A stretch of DNA of 46,002 bases from Treponema sp. UBA3649 (GTDB taxonomy: Bacteria > Spirochaetota > Spirochaetia > Treponematales > Treponemataceae). Each line of letters opens with the position of its first letter. Position 1 is the first letter of the stretch. Of the stretch, positions 40,840 through 46,002 are shown one piece after another. The stretch is from contig DFKI01000112.1 in assembly GCA_002373325.1 (NCBI GenBank), positions 1 to 46,002 on the forward strand, written 5' to 3'. Made by a program: the position numbers and the translations under genes. Below the pieces are notes generated by a model. The model had not been told where the DNA came from, did no database searches, and worked only from the letters and a program-made list of their open reading frames with translations.

Positions 40840-42112
40840 GAAAATCAGCGAGTCCCACGTGATACACGCCCCTGTCGTCATACCAGGGCATCAGCTCGCT
40901 TCTTGTGACTACGATTTTTTTGAAGGAGTCGTTTATTATGCTGAACGGCTTAAGCTCCGCCTCAGCTTTTTCCCCGGTGGACAGTGCGAACGCCGACTGG
41001 ATGTAGCACTGGTTTGTTCCGCTGCTCACCACAAAATCAATCTCACGGATTCTTCTCTGCGTCTTTCCCTCGCCGCTCTTTGAGTACTGCTCGACCACCC
41101 CCACATCGACGGAAAGTCCCCTACGCAAGAGGTCATTGTAAATCACGTTCTCCATCAGGTGAGTCTCCTCGTTCTGCCTCATGTTCAGCCGCACGTTCCT
41201 CAGTCCGGTGTCCACGCAGTAGAACTTGCTCTGTGACTCGAAATATCTTTTCCCGCGCACGTCATACCGCCGGGCCTCGCTGAAAAGAAAAGCGTCCTTC
41301 AGGTGGTCCACATAGGATTTTACGGTTGGGTCGCTCACGAGATTTCCCTTTTTGTTGTGCTGCACGGAATTGATGGTCTGCGTGAGATTGTGGATGTTCG
41401 TGAGTGAGCCCGTGGAGGAGCAGAGGCAGTCAGTCAGGTTCGAAAGGATGTCTCCCCGCTCAATGCGGTTCCGCTCAACGATGTCCCTGAAATATGTCTC
41501 CTCGAAAAGCTGCCTCAGGTAGTTGATTTTGGACTCGACCGACGGCCTCTCCATAATCAGCGGAAGGCCACCGAAAAGCATGTACTCGTCCAACGCCGAA
41601 TTTTTCTCACCGCCACCCGCAGCGTAAAATTCAGAGAAGGAAAGCGGGTATACCCTCACCTCGTCGCCACGTCCGCGAAATTCCGTAAGCACGTCGCTTG
41701 AGAGCATCTTCGAGTTGCTTCCCGTAATGTAAATGTCCAGATTCTTTTTTTGAAGAAGTCCGTTCAGAACGTCGTAAAAGGTAATGAAGTCACCGGGCAG
41801 GTACGGATTCGGAATCTTCCCGCAGAACTGAATCTCATCTATAAATATGTAGAAATCGCGATCGCCCTCAGTCCTCTCCTCGATGTACCTGGAAAGCTCC
41901 TTCGGATTCCTGAGCCGCGCAAAGTCGTTGCTGTCCAGCGAGATTTTTATGATTGATTTCTCATCGGTCCCCTGCGAAAGAAGGTGCTTGTAATAGAGCT
42001 CGAACAGCAGATAGGACTTCCCGCATCTCCTTACCCCCGTGATGATTTTCACAAGCCCGTTTTTTCTCCTGTCAATCAGTTTCCTCAGATATAAGTCCCG
42101 CTTTATCTCCAT
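40817..42112 (-). CDS. AAA+ ATPase with C-terminal DUF4143 domain (copy 2)
   Basis: A 431-residue ATPase of the same family as copy 1 but clearly diverged. Walker A GVRRCGKSY is near residue 26, Walker B FYIFIDEIQF near 90, then DIYITGSNSKML, the family motif VYPLSFSEFYAAGG and the FGGLPLIME segment. The C-terminal nuclease-like part contains RRIREIDFVVSSG and CYIQSAFALST (D, and QxA-like Gln). It ends VGLADFLLADEII. ATG 42112 follows AGAGGAA. The two ATPase genes lie head to tail, 142 bases apart, each with its own tandem-repeat control region, so they are separately regulated paralogues rather than a simple operon. Confidence 0.9.
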   Translation of the reverse strand: MEIKRDLYLRKLIDRRKNGLVKIITGVRRCGKSYLLFELYYKHLLSQGTDEKSIIKISLDSNDFARLRNPKELSRYIEERTEGDRDFYIFIDEIQFCGKIPNPYLPGDFITFYDVLNGLLQKKNLDIYITGSNSKMLSSDVLTEFRGRGDEVRVYPLSFSEFYAAGGGEKNSALDEYMLFGGLPLIMERPSVESKINYLRQLFEETYFRDIVERNRIERGDILSNLTDCLCSSTGSLTNIHNLTQTINSVQHNKKGNLVSDPTVKSYVDHLKDAFLFSEARRYDVRGKRYFESQSKFYCVDTGLRNVRLNMRQNEETHLMENVIYNDLLRRGLSVDVGVVEQYSKSGEGKTQRRIREIDFVVSSGTNQCYIQSAFALSTGEKAEAELKPFSIINDSFKKIVVTRSELMPWYDDRGVYHVGLADFLLADEII

Positions 42113-42128
42113 AGATTCCTCTTTAAAA

Positions 42129-42220
42129 CCAAGTGTACAAACACGTTTTTTTAAATTATATCAGATATTTTCTCCTTAATCCACAGCAAATTTTTATTAT
42201 AAATCCAAGTGTGCAAACAC
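42129..42220. repeat. Tandem 16-bp repeats around the promoter of DUF4143 ATPase copy 2
   Basis: CCAAGTGTACAAACAC (42129-42144) and CCAAGTGTGCAAACAC (42205-42220) differ at one base, and both are flanked by A/T runs (AAAACC or AAATCC before; TTTTTAAA after). Minus-strand TATAAT lies between them at 42155-42160. One repeat falls just inside the transcript, the other upstream of the -35 region. Each contains the imperfect dyad GTGT...ACAC. Confidence 0.65.
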
Positions 42221-42315
42221 ACATTTTTAAACTGAAAATGCCCGGAATTTCACAAAAAAAAGCCTAAAAACCATAAAATTTGCAAAACCCGCCCCAAAAT
42301 TTCTGATATAATTCC

Positions 42316-43425
42316 TTGCACCGTCAAGAGATACCGTGGGTGTTGCCAGCCGCGGCGGCTGGTATCGCCATGGCAGCAGAGGTCAGTGCAGGTATCAAGA
42401 TTGATGTTAATGCGTTCAACTATGAGAAGACGAACGGCACTATGAAAATGTTGACTTTGACTCACCATAACCAGGATTATGAGTCTCCAATCAGTTTCTC
42501 TATCTCTGGTGAAAAGGCTGGTGCTACTTATCATATCTGTGAAGGTGGCGGAACTGACATCAACTCATCAAAGTGGAACATTTGGATTAAGCCTCTTGAT
42601 ATACTTACAGTAAATGTAGGTAGTTGGGACACAAACCTGAACGTTGAGACAATTGACTGGAATACTTATTCAGGAATCGGAAGTGCGGGGCTTACCCTTT
42701 CATTAGCTCCTGTTGATGGGATTACATTCGACGCGACATTTGCCCCCGACTGGAACGGCTCTTTGTTTAAGAATGCAGAACAGGTTGCTGTAGAGGGTGC
42801 TGTAGCGGGTGATAAAAAAGGTGCAGATGCTTGGAAGGAGTATACAGATGCACAAAAAGAGGCTGCGTTAAACAATGCAAAAGCTGCAATTGGAGAGATT
42901 GGTGTAAAGGCTGCTTATAGTGCTGATGGTCTTGGAACAATTAGTGCAATGTTCGATGCAAAGAACAGTTTCCACAATCTCGGATTTGGAGCTGGTTACA
43001 AAAATACATTCGGACCCGCCACAATCTTCGTGAACGCTCTTGGATTCACAGCAAATGATAAGTTTGCAAAGGTTCGTGTTGAGGCTTATGCAGAGATTCC
43101 TGCGGACGCTCTCTCAATCAAAGCATTTGTTGCCGGTGGTTACAATATGGAAGCTTATGACCCGAAAAATCCATGGGACTTTGCTTATTTCACAGAGGAT
43201 GACAAGGCATTTGTTGGTGCAAAGGCAAAGATTGCATATTCTCTTGGCGGAGCAACTCCTTATCTGTACATAAGCGATGGTAACTTCCTTGGAGATTTCA
43301 AGATGACAATTAGACCGGGAGTTGAGTTCAAAGTCGGAGATTGTTCAATCGATGCAGCTCTTGATGTTACGGCAGCAAAGGCATTTGAAATTTCCGTACC
43401 TGTAAAGTTCAGCATGAGCTTCTAA
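42316..43425 (+). CDS. Start-less outer-membrane beta-barrel protein gene (silent cassette candidate)
   Basis: The body encodes about 350 residues of an outer-membrane beta-barrel protein: alternating hydrophobic strands, SKWNIWIKPLDILTVNVG early, and a C-terminal strand ending VPVKFSMSF with terminal Phe. The 5' end is defective. From codon 42349 it reads AAAAGIAMAAEVSAGIK, the h-region and cleavage site of a signal peptide, but the expected MKKIIAITAMV is missing, replaced by an unrelated sequence (HRQEIPWVLP). The frame opens at TTG 42316 without a ribosome site; ATG 42370 lies after the signal peptide. The break coincides with a 21-bp inverted repeat shared with the intact gene at 43601-44674. 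Codon use (many GCT, GGT, CTT) differs from the C-ending codons of neighbouring genes. Confidence 0.8.
   Translation: MHRQEIPWVLPAAAAGIAMAAEVSAGIKIDVNAFNYEKTNGTMKMLTLTHHNQDYESPISFSISGEKAGATYHICEGGGTDINSSKWNIWIKPLDILTVNVGSWDTNLNVETIDWNTYSGIGSAGLTLSLAPVDGITFDATFAPDWNGSLFKNAEQVAVEGAVAGDKKGADAWKEYTDAQKEAALNNAKAAIGEIGVKAAYSADGLGTISAMFDAKNSFHNLGFGAGYKNTFGPATIFVNALGFTANDKFAKVRVEAYAEIPADALSIKAFVAGGYNMEAYDPKNPWDFAYFTEDDKAFVGAKAKIAYSLGGATPYLYISDGNFLGDFKMTIRPGVEFKVGDCSIDAALDVTAAKAFEISVPVKFSMSF
42348..42368 (+). repeat. 21-bp inverted repeat, left arm (signal-peptide codons of the start-less gene)
   Basis: Begins AGCCGCGGCGGC and ends GGTATCGC. It is an exact reverse complement of 44622-44642 and is read in the same codon phase in both genes. 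The left arm additionally forms a local hairpin CCAGCCG/CGGCTGG (42346-42362). Confidence 0.85.
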
Positions 43426-43463
43426 TCCAGGTTTAACAGCTTAAATCACTGTTAATCAACAAG

Positions 43464-43497
43464 CGGCATCAGTCGAAAGATTGGTGCCGTTTTTTTT
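43464..43497 (+). terminator. Terminator of the start-less outer-membrane gene
   Basis: CGGCATCAGTC (43464-43474) pairs with GATTGGTGCCG (43479-43489) around GAAA, then eight T. Confidence 0.88.
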
Positions 43498-43531
43498 GAT
43501 GCAAGAAAACTTCATCAAAATGTGCAAAATC

Positions 43532-43564
43532 AAAAAAAGGACACCACCCGAAAGCGATGTCCTT
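43532..43564 (-). terminator. Terminator of the intact outer-membrane gene
   Basis: On the minus strand AAGGACATC pairs with GGTGTCCTT, followed by seven T in all. It lies 37 bases past the stop, facing the opposite gene's terminator. Confidence 0.75.
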
Positions 43565-43600
43565 CCATAAAAGATTCTGTCAGTCTAACAGATCCTTGGA

Positions 43601-44674
43601 TTAGAGACTGATTGAGATGTCAACCGGAACAGACCAGTTGAACTTCTCTGCATCAACTGCAGCACCGGCATCAACATCTGCACGGAAAGCAACATCAAAT
43701 GAAGCCTCACCAACGTTGAATGTAACACCAGGCTTGAATGTCATAGTGAAGTTGAACTTGTCAGCACCATCACCGAATGTCCATCCTTTGTCTCCGTCAG
43801 GCTCTGTTGAAACCAGCAGGTAAGGTGTGAAAGCTCCCATTGCATAAGAAGCCTTGACTGTTGCATAAACACCAGGAATCATCTTGTCGCCGGACTTGTA
43901 CAGAACGAAAGGAACGTGTGCCTGAACTGTAAGAGCTCCAGCTGAGTACTTCACATAATCGTCAAGAGCGATACCAACGAGACCGCTGTTCAAGCGGAGT
44001 GTAACATTTGCAAACGCATAAAGTCCCTCGACACCGGAGAAATCAGCACCGATTCCGATGAGCTTGTCCGCGTCCTTTCCCTTGTCAGCGAAGACAACTG
44101 CGGCAGATCCAGGTCCGAATCCATACTTTGCCTTGAGCGCATATCCCTTGTATCCGTAACCATCAGCGGTAGAAAGAAGGGCTGTGTCAATTCCAGGTGC
44201 AATCGCAGCCTCAATGCTCAGACCGTCAATCGGAGTAAGCTCAACCTTTGCTCCAACGCCTTCGAGGTAGTTTCCACCAAATGCACCCCAAGAACCCGGT
44301 TTTGCACCATAAACACCGTGCCACCAGAAAATCTGCTCTTTGTAAGAGTCGAGTCCGATGTTTCCAACAGTTACCTTGAGCATGTCAATCGGCTTAAACC
44401 AGATGTTTGCACCGCGTACACCCAGGTTATCAGGATCAGCACCCGTGTAGTTGTACCATGCCTTGAACTGAGCTCCAGCCTTCTCACCGTTGAAGGTAAA
44501 AATCAATGTGTCATCGTCTTTCTGGTTTGTATTCTTGACCTTGAAAAACTCGACAGCTTCACCAGCATCGTTTGCGACATTGGCTCCCATCTTTACTTTT
44601 GAAGTAAACTCCACGGCAGAAGCGATACCAGCCGCCGCGGCTACCATTGCTGTAATGGCAATAATCTTTTTCAT
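43601..44674 (-). CDS. Outer-membrane beta-barrel protein, intact
   Basis: A 357-residue outer-membrane protein. The signal peptide is MKKIIAITAMVAAAAGIASA with cleavage expected before VEF. The mature part alternates hydrophobic and polar residues in strand-turn units (VKMGANVANDAGEAVEFFKV, GANIWFKPIDMLKVTVGNIG, FKPGVTFNVGEASFDVAF) and ends FNWSVPVDISISL. It resembles treponemal small porin-like proteins; channel activity is inference. ATG 44674 follows AGGAGG; a frame extension to 44731 crosses the ribosome site. A promoter is at 44722-44750. It converges with the start-less paralogue, with which it shares WNIW/ANIW and NVG motifs and an in-frame 21-bp repeat in the signal-peptide codons. 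Confidence 0.85.
   Translation of the reverse strand: MKKIIAITAMVAAAAGIASAVEFTSKVKMGANVANDAGEAVEFFKVKNTNQKDDDTLIFTFNGEKAGAQFKAWYNYTGADPDNLGVRGANIWFKPIDMLKVTVGNIGLDSYKEQIFWWHGVYGAKPGSWGAFGGNYLEGVGAKVELTPIDGLSIEAAIAPGIDTALLSTADGYGYKGYALKAKYGFGPGSAAVVFADKGKDADKLIGIGADFSGVEGLYAFANVTLRLNSGLVGIALDDYVKYSAGALTVQAHVPFVLYKSGDKMIPGVYATVKASYAMGAFTPYLLVSTEPDGDKGWTFGDGADKFNFTMTFKPGVTFNVGEASFDVAFRADVDAGAAVDAEKFNWSVPVDISISL
44622..44642 (-). repeat. 21-bp inverted repeat, right arm (signal-peptide codons of the intact gene)
   Basis: Exact reverse complement of 42348-42368. It encodes AAAAGIA of the intact gene's signal peptide. Confidence 0.85.
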
Positions 44675-44721
44675 AAGAATTCCTCCTATTTTTTTGGGTA
44701 CTTTTCGTGCCCTGTAATTTA

Positions 44722-44750
44722 ACGATAGCACATTTTTTGCTTCTCGTCAA
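44722..44750 (-). promoter_or_regulatory. Promoter of the intact outer-membrane gene (only complete expression site of the pair)
   Basis: Minus strand TTGACG (44745-44750), 17-base spacer, TATCGT (44722-44727). The leader of about 40 bases contains AGGAGG before ATG 44674. The region from here to about 44960 is very AT-rich with no gene seen. Confidence 0.6.
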
Positions 44751-44959
44751 ATTCTTTTTTAAACTTTTTGTTATTTTTTGAAAATTTTTTTCTGTCAAAG
44801 TGTTTAACAGAAAAACCGACATTCCTCTTTATATTACGGACAATTATCACCGAATAAAACATAAAAAATTTGATTTTATGACTGGAATTTTTGTATTTTT
44901 CTGTTTTTAACTCTACAAATGTATTGATTTTATGCTTTTCATTGTGTTTTATTCGGCAT

Positions 44960-45179
44960 ACTCCTCGCAAGTTTGTGCTTGCTTAATGAGTTTTACTTTG
45001 GTCGTGAAGGCTCCCATTTTTCCTGACAGAAAAAACAGTAAAACTCACGCTCCCAAATTAAGGTTTCGCTTAAATTTTATGAGTAAAATCATCCGTTCCG
45101 GGCTCACTCGTCCTGATAAAATGGAGAACGTCATAGCGGATGATTTTGCCTCATAATCTCCATATTGATTGTCTCCACC
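44960..45179. repeat. About 220-bp repeat, copy 1 (hairpin-rich Rpn-associated element)
   Basis: Runs in parallel with 45394-45613 with only scattered mismatches. It contains an imperfect GCAAG/CTTGC stem near its left edge, the inverted repeat GAGTTTTACT/AGTAAAACTC and inner TTTTTCC/GAAAAAA arms. Its right end encodes VETINMEIMR on the minus strand, the tail of an Rpn-type protein, so it incorporates nuclease-gene pieces. Confidence 0.75.
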
Positions 45180-45385
45180 GGCAGATTCACATATTTTGCG
45201 ACTTTTGTTATTTCCATGCCGTCATTCAACATGACTTTAGCGGCCTCTACAGCCTTCTCCATCATCCCACGGTTGAGTCCCTCCTGAATTCCTTTTTCTA
45301 TTCCCTTCTGAATTCCCTTCTCCATCCCCTCGGCAAGTGCCTCCCTTCTCACGGTCCTCGTTATGTCCCTGTCATGCAAATTCAT
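45131..45385 (-). pseudogene. C-terminal fragment of an Rpn-family (PD-(D/E)xK) recombination-promoting nuclease
   Basis: Eighty-four codons matching the C-terminal part of the gene at the right window edge: MNLHDRDITRTVRREALAEG is identical, followed by a Gly-rich repeat of KGI/EGL units with one more EKGI unit than the neighbour. The end differs, reading KYVNLPVETINMEIMRQ. The nuclease core is absent; the sequence upstream of Met departs from the intact gene at a junction near 45398, where the 220-bp repeat begins. Rpn proteins are transposase_31-like nucleases that promote recombination, and such tails are often duplicated. Probably non-functional. Confidence 0.7.
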
Positions 45386-45393
45386 CGCAGCAA

Positions 45394-45613
45394 ACTCCTC
45401 GCAAGCTTGTGCTTGCTTAATGAGTTTTACTTTGGTCGCGAAGGCTCACATTTTTCCTGACGGAAAAAACAGTAAAACTCACGCTCCCAAATTAAGGTTT
45501 CGCTCAAATTTTATGAGTAAAATCATCCGTCCCCGGTTCGTTCGTCCTGATAAAATGGAGAACGTCATAGCGGCTGTTTTTGCCTCATAATCTCCATATT
45601 GATTGTCTCCACC
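45394..45613. repeat. About 220-bp repeat, copy 2
   Basis: Same order of hairpins as copy 1, with a perfect GCAAGC/GCTTGC stem. It also holds AATCATCCGTCCC, which matches coding sequence of the Rpn gene near 45939, so the element is partly scrambled Rpn DNA. Confidence 0.75.
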
Positions 45614-45631
45614 ATTGTGCATCGCAGAAAC

Positions 45632-46002
45632 TCAGTCTTTTCCCAGTCTCTCAAGCAATGTCTCAATCGAAACATTCATTTTCTGTGCTGCAATTCGCGG
45701 CTCTATATTGAAGTCCCGCACAATTATAACTGCATCCTCAACAGCCTTCTCCATCATCCCCCGGTTGAGTCCCTCCTGAATTCCCTTCTGAATTCCTTTC
45801 TCCATCCCCTCGGCAAGTGCCTCCCTTCTCACGGTCCTCGTTATGTCCCTGTCATGCAAATTCATCGCAGCAAACTCCTTCCTGAATTTTTCATCGTCCT
45901 TAATTTTTTCCACCATAGCGGAAAGCCGGTTCGCAAAATCATCCGTCCCGGGCTCGTTTGTCCTGATGAAGCGGAGAAAATCCCTCACCCGTGCATCGCT
46001 TT
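45632..46002 (-). CDS. Rpn-family recombination-promoting nuclease/putative transposase, 5' end outside the window
   Basis: The C-terminal 123 or so residues of an Rpn-type protein on the minus strand. The frame stays open to the window edge (SDARVRDFLRFIRTNEPGTDD), so the catalytic N-terminus lies beyond it; a GTG at 45988 is internal. Visible are FANRLSAMVEKIKDDEKFRK, NLHDRDITRTVRREALAEGM, and the family's Gly-rich KGIQKGIQEGLNRG repeat, ending in a small helical region (FNIEPRIAAQKMNVSIETLLERLG). Rpn proteins cut DNA and raise recombination frequency, which fits the duplicated surroundings. Whether the complete gene is intact cannot be judged. Confidence 0.75.
   Translation of the reverse strand, partial: SDARVRDFLRFIRTNEPGTDDFANRLSAMVEKIKDDEKFRKEFAAMNLHDRDITRTVRREALAEGMEKGIQKGIQEGLNRGMMEKAVEDAVIIVRDFNIEPRIAAQKMNVSIETLLERLGKD

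Noticed and set aside
42370..42372. ATG as the start of the plus-strand outer-membrane gene
   Set aside because: It falls at the signal-peptide cleavage region, has no ribosome site, and would yield a cytoplasmic barrel protein; the sequence before it is clearly the remaining signal peptide.

Overview
The window looks like a chromosomal segment of a host-associated (gut or rumen type) Treponema. The evidence is a P83/100-family antigen (a spirochaete family), Treponema-type small beta-barrel outer-membrane proteins with MKKIIAITAM-like signal peptides, paired methyl-accepting chemotaxis proteins, cyclic-di-GMP enzymes of the PAS/GGDEF/PAS style, multiplied DUF4143 ATPases and Rpn-family nuclease debris. 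Unlike T. pallidum it makes its own pyrimidines and glutamine.

Layout. 1-3.4 kb: pyrimidine operon pyrB (5' cut by the window edge)-pyrI-pyrC followed by a Gfo/Idh/MocA oxidoreductase. 3.4-6.2 kb: an M48 membrane protease overlapping a secreted transglutaminase-like/TPR protein. 6.46-7.08 kb: five tRNAs covering four serine isoacceptors plus one arginine, followed by a tRNA-derived repeat and a nested palindromic element. 7.5-12.1 kb: GGDEF-EAL protein, secreted endonuclease/phosphatase-fold lipoprotein, class I aminotransferase. 12.3-17.8 kb: degenerate HD-GYP membrane protein, glmS, glnA and an ANTAR regulator (one glutamine-use/glutamine-synthesis cluster), then a methyltransferase. 17.8-24.3 kb: tandem repeats, the sodium/proline symporter putP, and two related chemoreceptors. 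24.5-31.6 kb: diguanylate cyclase, P83/100 protein, and an operon of a DUF2804 protein, an unrecognised 676-residue protein and proC. 31.7-32.9 kb: a fic gene bracketed by a perfect 37-bp direct repeat. 32.9-39.0 kb (minus strand): GNAT, UPF0210/PFL protein, double-NBD ABC ATPase, tsaD, small membrane-anchored protein, histidine phosphatase.

39-46 kb is a rearranged accessory region: an outer-membrane-protein relic, two DUF4143 ATPases each with a tandem-repeat control region, an outer-membrane-protein gene with no start codon or signal-peptide n-region facing an intact paralogue, and duplicated Rpn nuclease tails. The start-less and intact outer-membrane genes converge and share a 21-bp in-frame inverted repeat at their signal-peptide codons. 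Inversion between the copies would put the silent gene behind the only complete promoter/start, so this is the best candidate for an undescribed phase-variation switch in the window.

A second recurring theme is expression without leaders. Five genes (M48 protease, HD protein, methyltransferase, fic, histidine phosphatase) lack a Shine-Dalgarno sequence. Each has a -35 box, a 17-bp spacer and a -10 box ending only 6-7 bases before the ATG. All functional calls rest on reading motifs by eye; no database search was possible.
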